Part shown: positions 1 through 5,354 of the stretch, one piece after another | How positions within the stretch are numbered: the stretch's first letter is position 1 | How the letters are laid out: each line of letters begins with the position of its first letter | Assembly (NCBI GenBank): GCA_045863035.1 | Contig: BTUV01000127.1 | Location: 1 to 6,626, forward strand | Direction: 5' to 3' | Length of the DNA stretch: 6,626 bases | Origin: H2-BAC3 sp045863035 | GTDB taxonomy: Bacteria; Bacteroidota; Ignavibacteria; Ignavibacteriales; Ignavibacteriaceae | Program-made: the position numbers and the translations under genes | Notes under the pieces: model-generated | The model's database searches: none | The model's input: the letters and a program-made list of their open reading frames with translations, nothing else | What the model was told of the DNA's origin: nothing

Positions 1-217
1 AGACAAAACTATCTTTTATAATTTCGCCTGATCAGAAGTTTAGTTAAACCAACAGCCAGCCACATGTTCGCGATAACAAGACTCACCCCCAAACCCCCTC
101 TCTCCCGACAGTGTAATTTTTAACTGAATGTTTATTACGGCAGAAATTAAACTTGTGTTTACCGGGTTCTGTATTGGAAAGAGGGGGCTTAAAAAATTAT
201 ATATTGTTCAGTGTAAA

Positions 218-334
218 TTAGAAGCGGGGGCTTTGCTGCTGTAGCATTGCCATTGTATCCGGAATTTCCTTTTTCCAAATTGCATCGTCAGCGATAAGGG
301 TCTGACTCAATATATTTTTTCCACAATTTATCAC
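218..334 (-). other. Doubtful 38-codon ORF, possibly a gene remnant
   Basis: Read on the minus strand from a GTG at 334-332 to a TAA at 220-218, this frame gives 38 residues. It opens with VINCGKNIL, has the central stretch ADDAIWKKEIPD and ends in MLQQQSPRF. The composition is protein-like (mixed charge, a single Trp, no low complexity). The same frame is closed by a TAA about 21 bases upstream of the GTG. There is no Shine-Dalgarno sequence, and I do not recognise a family. It could be the C-terminal scrap of a decayed gene, a small peptide gene, or chance. Confidence 0.13.
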
Positions 335-417
335 TAAAATTAGTATGACAAATTATGTAAAAATCTGTGTTTTTAGATCGTATTCGAAGATTTTTACGAT
401 TTGGTCAGATTTTGGCA

Positions 418-619
418 GAAGTCAGGACTTCACCGGATTGAAAATCAATTCCGGAGGAATTGCAGGTTGGTAGAAAGTGATATGAGCGAACAACATCCGA
501 CTCCGGCGGAGTCGCAGATTTGCGGTGTTTAGATTTGTTTTTTACTAACAGGTCATCGTTACGCGGTCGAAGGGCGTATATATATAATTGCCATTTAATA
601 ATATTTCACCGCCGCGCGG
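418..619. repeat. Palindrome-rich intergenic element (possible dispersed repeat)
   Basis: Several short inverted repeats follow one another in non-coding DNA. GAAGTC/GACTTC at 418-431 has a 2-nt loop. CCGGATTGA at 433-441 pairs with TCAATTCCGG at 445-454, with one bulged T and a 3-nt loop. AATTCC/GGAATT lies at 447-461 and overlaps the previous hairpin, so the two could form alternative structures. CGACTCCG/CGGAGTCG at 498-514 is a perfect 8-bp stem around one base. CCGCGCGG at 612-619 is a perfect 8-bp palindrome. The series resembles mosaic intergenic repeats found in many copies in FCB-group genomes, but that likeness is from memory; only one copy is visible here and the boundaries are a guess. 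Confidence 0.38.
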
Positions 620-681
620 GTTATGCGATTTCAGGATCGTATGCAATGAATTTCATACTTCCCAATTCGAAAACAGGAAAA

Positions 682-1677
682 CTATTCTTCTTTTTTGTCT
701 CTGGTCATCAGGTCGAAGGTTGCCTTGCGAGGGTCTTTGTCTTCGAAGAGGATATTATATACTTCGTTGGTAATAGGGGTTACGATGTTATATTTTAATG
801 CAAGGGCACGTGCCGAACGACTGGTCTGCACTCCTTCGGCAACTGCGGTCATGCCGGCGAGTACTTCAGAGAGCTTCATACCGGAACCGATTTTTTCACC
901 GACATAGCGATTACGGCTATGGCGGCTCATGCAGGTAACGATCAGGTCACCGATGCCGCTGAGTCCGGCAAATGTTTCAGGGCGGGAGCCCATGGCTATG
1001 CCGAGACGCGAAATTTCTGCAATGCCTCGCGTCATTATTGCTGCTTTGGTGTTGTCGCCAAACTTAAGACCATCAATAATACCCGCACCGATTGCGATGA
1101 CATTTTTGAATGCGCCGCCAAGTTCAACGCCGATGATATCCGTAGTATTATATACGCGGAAGTACGATGTAGAAAATGCACTTTGAATGACGCGTGAGGT
1201 TTCCTTATCACCTGAAGCGGCGACAACAGTGGTTGGTATATCAACCGAAACCTCCTCGGCATGACTGGGACCGGAGAGTACGCCTACACAGTTACAGTCT
1301 GCATCTTTATATACATCATGCAACATTTGCGACATAGTCATCAGAGTGCCGTTTTCAATTCCCTTTGCCACACTGACAAGAATTGTGTTTTTTATCAGGT
1401 GATAGGGAATCTGAATCATAACAGAGCGGAGAAACTGTGAAGGCACCGCAAGAACGATGAGATCCTTTCCGGCTACTGCTTCAAGCAGATTGTTGGAAAT
1501 TATCATCTCCTGAGGGAGCGGAACACCCGGAAGGTAATCAGGATTCAAACGGGTTTCAGCAAGCACTTTTGCGTAGTCGGTTTTATACTCCCAAAGAGTA
1601 ACCTGATGTCCGTTTTTATGTAAAACGATTGCCAATGTTGTGCCCCATGCGCCTGAACCTAAAACTGCTGCCTTCAT
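682..1677 (-). CDS. gpsA: NAD(P)H-dependent glycerol-3-phosphate dehydrogenase
   Basis: This cytosolic enzyme reduces dihydroxyacetone phosphate to sn-glycerol 3-phosphate, the backbone precursor of membrane phospholipids. The 331-residue product has the usual bacterial GpsA length and is complete. The N-terminal Rossmann domain carries the dinucleotide motif GSGAWG at 7-12, and AVPSQF at 77-82 and SVAKGIE at 102-108 follow. The catalytic domain has ELGGAFKNVIAIGAG at 185-199, with K191 as the expected catalytic lysine, then GDNTKAAIMTRG at 208-219, GLSGIGDLIVTC at 238-249 and AEGVQTS at 280-286. These are hallmark GpsA positions. The ATG start overlaps the plsY stop as ATGA. No Shine-Dalgarno sequence precedes it, so translation probably depends on coupling to plsY. 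The pairing with plsY makes metabolic sense, since the product of this enzyme is the substrate of PlsY. The protein ends in a charged DKKEE tail before a TAG stop. Confidence 0.97.
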   Translation of the reverse strand: MKAAVLGSGAWGTTLAIVLHKNGHQVTLWEYKTDYAKVLAETRLNPDYLPGVPLPQEMIISNNLLEAVAGKDLIVLAVPSQFLRSVMIQIPYHLIKNTILVSVAKGIENGTLMTMSQMLHDVYKDADCNCVGVLSGPSHAEEVSVDIPTTVVAASGDKETSRVIQSAFSTSYFRVYNTTDIIGVELGGAFKNVIAIGAGIIDGLKFGDNTKAAIMTRGIAEISRLGIAMGSRPETFAGLSGIGDLIVTCMSRHSRNRYVGEKIGSGMKLSEVLAGMTAVAEGVQTSRSARALALKYNIVTPITNEVYNILFEDKDPRKATFDLMTRDKKEE

Positions 1678-2345
1678 TTGGAGGATGATTTCCTTGAAAA
1701 TGAAATTTTATTCTCCGTTCCTTTTATCAGCCGCTCAATATTTTTTCTGTGAGTAAAAACAACAAACAGAGAAATTACGATAAGAAACGGGAGAAGCGTC
1801 CAGTATCCCTGAATGTGTGCGCCGAATACATTCTCGCGGATCATCAATGTAACCGGTATGCTGAGAGCTCCGATCATTGAACCGAGCGAAACATAGCGCG
1901 AAATTGAAACGATGATAAGAAAAAGTCCGATACCGATAAGCAGATCAACGGTGGTGACTGAAGCAAGAATCCCGATACCGGTTGCAACACCTTTGCCCCC
2001 CTTGAATCCTGCAAATACCGTGAAGACGTGACCAAGCATGGCGGCGCTTCCGGCAATAAGCTGAATCAGGGTGAAATCATCAAACGGGGTTGCATTGGTA
2101 AAGGGGAAAACCTCAATAGGAAGCCGGGCAATAAAGACCACGGCAATCACTCCTTTAATTGCATCCAGCAGGAGCACAAGAACTCCATACTTCCAGCCAA
2201 GCACACGGAAGACGTTTGTGCCTCCCATGTTTCCGCTACCATGTTCACGGATATCAATGCCTTTAACAAGACGGCTGATAATAATACCGGTGGGGATAGA
2301 CCCGACAAGGTAAGACAAGATTACGATAACGAGCAAAAGAAACAT
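1674..2345 (-). CDS. plsY: Acyl-phosphate:glycerol-3-phosphate acyltransferase
   Basis: PlsY is an integral membrane enzyme that transfers an acyl group from acyl-phosphate to position 1 of glycerol 3-phosphate, giving lysophosphatidate. The 223-residue product is close to the usual length of about 200, with a slightly longer basic/serine-rich tail (SRKSSSK). All family signatures are visible: GSIPTG at 15-20 in the first membrane segment, HGSGNMGGTNVFRVLG at 35-50 (acyl-phosphate and G3P loop), GFKGGKGVATG at 113-123, and a third motif, HRKNIERLIKGTENKI, at 199-214. Hydrophobic membrane segments lie at about 2-14, 54-73, 94-112, 125-148, 152-168 and 182-198. It is the first gene of a two-gene operon with gpsA. 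The chosen ATG is preceded by AGAAGGG at a 10-nt distance. The gene it normally partners, plsX (acyl-phosphate synthesis), is not in the window. Confidence 0.96.
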   Translation of the reverse strand: MFLLLVIVILSYLVGSIPTGIIISRLVKGIDIREHGSGNMGGTNVFRVLGWKYGVLVLLLDAIKGVIAVVFIARLPIEVFPFTNATPFDDFTLIQLIAGSAAMLGHVFTVFAGFKGGKGVATGIGILASVTTVDLLIGIGLFLIIVSISRYVSLGSMIGALSIPVTLMIRENVFGAHIQGYWTLLPFLIVISLFVVFTHRKNIERLIKGTENKISFSRKSSSK

Positions 2346-2362
2346 TCCTTCTGAGCCCTTCT
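2346..2362 (-). promoter_or_regulatory. Ribosome binding site of plsY
   Basis: On the minus strand AGAAGGG (bases 2362-2356) lies 10 nt before the plsY ATG, and a second purine-rich AAGGA directly abuts the start codon. The first is better placed for ribosome binding and supports the start chosen. It is one of only two Shine-Dalgarno-like sites in the window. Confidence 0.42.
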
Positions 2363-2520
2363 AAAAGGATTTAATGAATAGTAGATATTAAAATTAATGA
2401 GAGGCAGTATTACAAACAAGCGGAAAAAGCGACCGGTGAGATGGGGCAAACATTCTTATCAACCTGCCGGAAAATATCTGCCCTGAGAAGGGATTCGGGT
2501 CTGCGGCAAAACCGTGCTGG

Positions 2521-2538
2521 CTGCAGAAATTTCAGCAG
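2521..2538. promoter_or_regulatory. 18-bp inverted repeat, possible operator
   Basis: CTGC-A-GAAATTTC-A-GCAG reads as a dyad with 16 of 18 bases symmetric; only the A/A pair at 2525 and 2534 breaks it. It ends 20 bp before the -33 element of the candidate promoter at 2559-2590, a place typical for an activator or a looping repressor site. No regulator gene is in the window, so binding is an inference from symmetry and position only. Confidence 0.25.
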
Positions 2539-2558
2539 GGGTAATTCCTTCGTCACCT

Positions 2559-2590
2559 TTTGGGTATCTTTACCGGTTGGAGTATCTTTG
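2559..2590 (+). promoter_or_regulatory. Candidate Bacteroidetes-type promoter for the sugar operon
   Basis: TTTG at 2559-2562 and TATCTTTG at 2583-2590 are separated by 20 nt. This fits the known Bacteroidetes primary-sigma consensus exactly (TTTG, 19-21 nt, TAnnTTTG). Transcription would begin near 2596 and leave a leader of about 73 nt before the glycosyltransferase ATG. The match is seen directly; that this organism uses the consensus is inferred. Confidence 0.45.
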
Positions 2591-2658
2591 AGGTCAGTTT
2601 TTATGAGAATTCGTCTGTTTTGATCGCTTTTTTGCCGGTTTTTCACAAAGTATCTTCT

Positions 2659-2664
2659 AAAGGA
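2659..2664 (+). promoter_or_regulatory. Weak ribosome binding site of the glycosyltransferase gene
   Basis: AAAGGA lies 4 nt before the ATG at 2669. It is a partial Shine-Dalgarno match with a short spacer. It supports this ATG, after which the protein begins with the expected first beta strand (RYNFCTLFDSNYL). Confidence 0.35.
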
Positions 2665-2668
2665 CAGA

Positions 2669-3652
2669 ATGCGGTATAATTTCTGCACCCTGTTTGATTC
2701 CAATTATCTGACCCGCGGGCTGGCAATGCATCGCTCCCTTCTGGAGACCGGAACGGATTTCCATCTATTCGTCTTTGCGTTTGATGACCGCACTGCCAAT
2801 ATTCTCAAAGAACTACAACCAGAACGGATGACGGTGATCACGCTTGCCGAGTTCGAAGATCAGGATTTGCTGAGAGTTAAACCTGAGCGCACCATTGCGG
2901 AGTATTGTTGGACCTCCACCTCCTCCACCATTCTCTACTGCATCCGCCGGTTCAATCTGGACCAGTGCACGTATCTGGATGCTGATCTTTATTTTTATTC
3001 CTCCCCGGCGGCAATTTTTGATGAGCTGGGGGAGCGGTCAGTCCTGATCACCGAACACCGCTACTCGCCTCAGTATAATAAGGCGCTCAAGAGCGGAAAG
3101 TATTGCGTGCAGTTTGTTACGTTCAGGAATAATCAGGATGGAATGGCGGCTCTTGAGTGGTGGCGCGACCGCTGCATTGAGTGGTGCTATAACCGGTTTG
3201 AAGACGGCAAGTTCGGCGATCAGCTCTATCTTGAGGACTGGCCACAGCGCTTTAACGGCGTGCATGAATTGCAGCATCTTGGAGGGGGACTTGCCGCTTG
3301 GAATGTGCAGCAATATATATTCACGAAATCCGGCGGCGCAATAAGCGGGAGTGAAATCACCACCGGGAAAAACTTTCCCGTGATATTTTACCATTTTCAC
3401 TATCTCCGTTATTATGAGGGGGATGAGGTGGAACTGGGGAGACGGACACTTACTCCTGAAGTAATTGAAATTTTCTACAAGCCGTATATACAAAAACTGG
3501 AAGCCATAAAGCGGGAGATAACCGCACGGTTCCCCGGCTTTGATCCTAACGGCGCGCGTCCGCGCCCTTCCGGACTGAAAGAACTGCTGGTAACCCTCTG
3601 GCGCAAGGCGGCAGGAGTATATCATATTTATCCATTGAAACATTTTCTCTGA
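2669..3652 (+). CDS. GT-A-fold glycosyltransferase (GT8-like)
   Basis: The protein (327 residues) is a likely nucleotide-sugar-dependent glycosyltransferase acting at the cytoplasmic face of the inner membrane in surface polysaccharide or glycan synthesis. It starts directly with the nucleotide-binding strand FCTLFDSNYLTRGLAMHRSL (5-24). The metal-binding DxD motif is at D104-A105-D106 inside TYLDADLYFYSSP, and a GDQLYLEDWP segment at 183-192 resembles the acceptor-side loop of such enzymes. HFH at 242-244 could supply the third metal ligand. There is no signal peptide or membrane span; the C-terminus is basic and hydrophobic (LVTLWRKAAGVYHIYPLKHFL region) and may help membrane association. 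It is the first of three tightly spaced genes; the next start is 6 nt after its stop. Donor and acceptor are unknown; the neighbours suggest a 3-amino-3,6-dideoxy-hexose donor, but this is inference from context. Confidence 0.8.
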   Translation: MRYNFCTLFDSNYLTRGLAMHRSLLETGTDFHLFVFAFDDRTANILKELQPERMTVITLAEFEDQDLLRVKPERTIAEYCWTSTSSTILYCIRRFNLDQCTYLDADLYFYSSPAAIFDELGERSVLITEHRYSPQYNKALKSGKYCVQFVTFRNNQDGMAALEWWRDRCIEWCYNRFEDGKFGDQLYLEDWPQRFNGVHELQHLGGGLAAWNVQQYIFTKSGGAISGSEITTGKNFPVIFYHFHYLRYYEGDEVELGRRTLTPEVIEIFYKPYIQKLEAIKREITARFPGFDPNGARPRPSGLKELLVTLWRKAAGVYHIYPLKHFL

Positions 3653-3658
3653 TACTGC

Positions 3659-4024
3659 ATGGCCCATATAATTAACCTGACAACCCGGAGCGACAAGCGC
3701 GGAAACCTGACCGTGATTGAAAAGGAAATTCCATTTTCCATCAAACGGATATTTTATATATACGGCGTGGATGACTCCGTGCGCGGAGGTCACCGCCATA
3801 AGGAAACCGTGCAGGCGGCTATCTGCATTCACGGCTCCTGCATTGTCTCGAACGATAACGGAAAAGAACAACAGGATTTCCTGCTTGACCATCCGAACAA
3901 ATGCCTGATCTTAGAGCGGGAGGACTACCATACCATGCACCACTTCACACCGGACGCGGTGCTGCTTGTGCTGGCCTCAACTCCCTTTGACGCGGCTGAC
4001 TATATCTATGAGCCGTACCGATGA
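3659..4024 (+). CDS. dTDP-4-keto-6-deoxy-hexose 3,4-ketoisomerase (FdtA/QdtA/WxcM-like cupin)
   Basis: The 121-residue protein is a single small cupin domain. Family members move the keto group of dTDP-4-keto-6-deoxy-glucose from C4 to C3, the step before amination in making dTDP-Fuc3N or dTDP-Qui3N. Family signatures are present: RGNLTVIE at 14-21, IPFSIKRIFYIYGV at 24-37, and the catalytic histidine pair in GGHRHKE (H45 and H47; characterised enzymes commonly have HAHK here). GSCIVSNDNG lies in the barrel, and DYHTMHHFTPDAVLLVLAS is in the C-terminal half. Length is slightly below the usual 130-140. No Shine-Dalgarno sequence precedes the ATG, which lies 6 nt after the glycosyltransferase stop; its own stop overlaps the aminotransferase start as ATGA. 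Whether the product has the galacto (FdtA) or gluco (QdtA) configuration at C4 cannot be read from sequence, so no symbol is given. Confidence 0.9.
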   Translation: MAHIINLTTRSDKRGNLTVIEKEIPFSIKRIFYIYGVDDSVRGGHRHKETVQAAICIHGSCIVSNDNGKEQQDFLLDHPNKCLILEREDYHTMHHFTPDAVLLVLASTPFDAADYIYEPYR

Positions 4025-5106
4025 TTGACTACGAAAATCTGGCGAAACTTAACCGCCCCTTCTTTGAAGAAATGAAGCAGAGCTTTAACGACACTCTTGA
4101 AGGGGGCTGGTATATACTCGGAGGCCGTGTAAAAAAGTTTGAAGAAGAATATGCCGCGTACCACGGCATGAAACACTGCATAGGGGTGAACTCCGGACTT
4201 GATGCGATGGTGCTCGCGCTGAAAGCATTCGGCTTTCCGGAGGGGTCTGAAGTGATTGTTCCCTCCAATACTTATATAGCAACCATACTCGCAGTGATGC
4301 AGGCAGGGCTGAAGCCGGTAATGGCAGAGCCGGATATACGCACCTATAATATCTCACCCGGTGAAATCGAAAAAAATATTACTAATAAGACAGTTGCAGT
4401 TCTGACAGTGCATCTTTACGGTAAGTCATGTGATATGAAATCCATACTCGAGCTGAAAGAAAAGTATGGATTCAAACTGGTTGAAGACTGCGCCCAAAGC
4501 CATGACGCAAAGCAGTATGGCAGACAGACAGGTACTTTTGGCGAATATGGCGCATTCAGCTTTTACCCGACTAAGAATCTCGGAGCGATTGGTGACTCCG
4601 GCGCAATCCTTACCAATGACGATGATCTTGCGCTTGCTGTCCGCCGTCTGCGCAACTACGGCAGCGATGTGAAGTATTATAATGAGGTGCAGGGTTATAA
4701 CAGCCGTCTGGATGAAGTGCAGGCGGGGCTGCTCTCCGTAAAGCTGAAGCATCTGAAGGAGATTACCGCGCATAAACAGAAACTGGCAGACCTCTATCAC
4801 AAACATCTGAGTGATGCTTTTATCAAGCCGGTGCGGGAAGAAGGATATGAAGATGTGTTCCATATATATAACATCCGCCACCCGGAGCGTGAACGGCTGA
4901 AACAGTATCTGCTTGAGAACGGCATCAAAACCGAGATACATTATCCGGTAGCGCCCCATCATCAGAAAGCGATGAAGGGAGTCTTTGAAGGAAGCTATCC
5001 GATTTCAGAAGAGATACACGCAACTACGCTAAGTCTGCCGGTATCGTTTTGTCATACGGAAGATGAGATAATGCAGGTGATTGAAGCATTAAATAAATTC
5101 AAATGA
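4021..5106 (+). CDS. DegT/DnrJ/EryC1/StrS aminotransferase (FdtB/QdtB-like)
   Basis: This is a cytosolic PLP-dependent sugar aminotransferase of 361 residues, the normal family length. With the adjacent ketoisomerase it should aminate a dTDP-3-keto-6-deoxy-hexose at C3 using glutamate. The fold type I markers are in order: GGRVKKFEEEYAAYHG at 34-49, the cofactor phosphate region GVNSGLDAM at 55-63, VEDCAQSHDA at 154-163 (D156 pairs with the PLP nitrogen), and the Schiff-base lysine K185 in FSFYPTKNLGAIGDSGAI. NYGSDVKYYNEVQGYNSRLDE follows, and HYPVAPHHQ lies near the C-terminal domain; the last is typical of the FdtB/QdtB branch. Translation is probably coupled to the cupin gene through the ATGA overlap. 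The acyltransferase (FdtC/QdtC) that usually follows is missing here. The stop codon TGA is also the first three bases of a heptamer repeat array. Confidence 0.93.
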   Translation: MIDYENLAKLNRPFFEEMKQSFNDTLEGGWYILGGRVKKFEEEYAAYHGMKHCIGVNSGLDAMVLALKAFGFPEGSEVIVPSNTYIATILAVMQAGLKPVMAEPDIRTYNISPGEIEKNITNKTVAVLTVHLYGKSCDMKSILELKEKYGFKLVEDCAQSHDAKQYGRQTGTFGEYGAFSFYPTKNLGAIGDSGAILTNDDDLALAVRRLRNYGSDVKYYNEVQGYNSRLDEVQAGLLSVKLKHLKEITAHKQKLADLYHKHLSDAFIKPVREEGYEDVFHIYNIRHPERERLKQYLLENGIKTEIHYPVAPHHQKAMKGVFEGSYPISEEIHATTLSLPVSFCHTEDEIMQVIEALNKFK

Positions 5107-5145
5107 ATTGTGAATTGTGAATTGTGAAGTGTGAATTGTGAATTG
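5104..5145. repeat. Heptamer tandem array TGAATTG x 6
   Basis: Six head-to-tail copies of TGAATTG are visible; the fourth (5125-5131) reads TGAAGTG. The first three bases of the first copy are the stop codon of the aminotransferase gene. Because 7 is not a multiple of 3, the array places a TGA in every plus-strand frame within 21 bp. On the minus strand the unit contains no stop. The array ends with the sequence TGAATTGATTA, also seen at the end of the array after hemW. Confidence 0.97.
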
Positions 5146-5159
5146 ATTAAGTGTTCCCA

Positions 5160-5190
5160 ACTTTTGTCTTTTAACTCTTAACTTTTAACT
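5160..5190. repeat. Degenerate heptamer array ACTTTTA
   Basis: Four imperfect 7-bp units (ACTTTTG, TCTTTTA, ACTCTTA, ACTTTTA) plus a trailing ACT follow each other without gaps. The period is the same as in the neighbouring arrays, but the unit differs and is more decayed. Confidence 0.75.
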
Positions 5191-5204
5191 GTATTGATGG
5201 CACG

Positions 5205-5272
5205 CGGATTTAACGGATGCAAGCAGCGCGGATAAATACGGATCCGGAAAATTTCGCGCAAAGACGCAAAGA
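5205..5272. repeat. CGGAT / CGCAAAGA mosaic repeat
   Basis: CGGAT occurs four times (5205, 5214, 5229, 5239), with spacings of 9, 15 and 10 bp. The last lies in the 8-bp palindrome CGGATCCG at 5239-5246. After AAAATTTCG, two perfect 8-bp copies of CGCAAAGA follow at 5257-5272. It looks like a short piece of dispersed intergenic repeat placed between heptamer arrays. I have an unverified memory of similar strings in intergenic DNA of several phyla. Confidence 0.6.
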
Positions 5273-5290
5273 AACCGACATTATTAATTT

Positions 5291-5318
5291 TTCATTATTC
5301 ATTATTCATTGTTCATTA
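5291..5318. repeat. Heptamer tandem array TTCATTA x 4
   Basis: Four contiguous copies; the third reads TTCATTG. Permuted to ATTCATT, the unit differs at two positions from ATTCACA, the permuted reverse complement of TGAATTG, so the two array types may be related. Confidence 0.93.
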
Positions 5319-5326
5319 TCTTTTTT

Positions 5327-5354
5327 ACTAATTACTACTTACTAATTACTAATT
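5327..5354. repeat. Heptamer tandem array ACTAATT x 4, running into the hemW start
   Basis: Four contiguous copies; the second reads ACTACTT. The final TT of the last copy together with the G at 5355 forms the TTG start codon of hemW, and the TAA inside that copy (5350-5352) is an in-frame stop directly before it. The same unit recurs at 6537-6564 on the other side of hemW. Confidence 0.95.

Larger units (their letters stand above)
1..681. other. Long intergenic region with no convincing gene
   Basis: No coding region with a recognisable product lies here, and no tRNA or rRNA was seen. The left part contains a C-rich stretch (about 84-104) and a G-rich stretch (180-187) that share an 8-bp inverted repeat, CCCCCTCT at 94-101 against AGAGGGGG at 180-187, with a 78-nt loop. 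It may be a decayed mobile-element or MITE relic, but this is weak. The middle (about 300-400) is AT-rich. The right part (about 418-619) is rich in palindromes and is listed separately. The region lies downstream of gpsA, which reads leftwards into it. I found no hairpin followed by a T-run in the minus-strand direction that would be a clear gpsA terminator. Confidence 0.6.
2346..2668. other. Divergent intergenic region between plsY and the sugar operon
   Basis: This stretch of 323 bases separates two operons transcribed away from each other, so it should hold both promoters. The plus-strand side carries a candidate promoter and an inverted repeat, listed separately. On the minus strand, TAATTTTA (bases 2396-2389) is one base off the FCB -7 element TAnnTTTG, and a TTTG lies upstream of it. 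The gap is only 16 nt, shorter than expected, so the plsY promoter is not settled. The motif GTATCTT occurs three times in the same direction (2564-2570, 2582-2588, 2650-2656); the first two copies extend to GTATCTTT and lie 18 bp apart. No small gene is convincing: a 97-codon minus-strand and a 60-codon plus-strand frame here have no recognisable features. Confidence 0.55.
5107..5352. other. Repeat-filled spacer between aminotransferase gene and hemW
   Basis: Nearly the whole spacer is made of short repeats: the TGAATTG, ACTTTTA, TTCATTA and ACTAATT heptamer arrays and a CGGAT/CGCAAAGA mosaic. No hairpin with a T-run is visible after the aminotransferase gene and no good promoter before hemW. 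TATCTTTT near 5316-5323 is one base off TAnnTTTG but has no fitting TTTG upstream. hemW may therefore depend on readthrough from the sugar operon or on an unrecognised promoter in the repeats. Confidence 0.7.

Noticed and set aside
94..187. Ends of an insertion element (CCCCCTCT / AGAGGGGG)
   Set aside because: The arms match over only 8 bp, the interior of 78 bp codes for nothing, and no target duplication is visible; kept only as a remark under the intergenic region.
482..532. 16-codon frame MSEQHPTPAESQICGV
   Set aside because: It spans the perfect hairpin at 498-514 inside the probable repeat and has no well-placed ribosome site (GGAGG is about 24 nt away). It is more likely a by-product of the repeat.
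639..658. Inverted repeat after gpsA as a terminator
   Set aside because: GTATG/CATAC and ATGAA/TTCAT arms are only 5 bp and AT-rich, and no T-run follows in the minus-strand direction.
520..798. 92-codon plus-strand frame
   Set aside because: Its end overlaps the gpsA C-terminus in antisense, its start lies in the palindrome-rich element, and the translation is unlike any protein family I know.
3038..3892. 284-codon open frame on the minus strand
   Set aside because: It is antisense to the glycosyltransferase and ketoisomerase genes, both of which have clear family motifs on the plus strand. The minus-strand translation shows no recognisable domain.
4426..4962. 178-codon minus-strand frame
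   Set aside because: It is antisense to the conserved core of the aminotransferase, including the PLP lysine region; it is a shadow frame.
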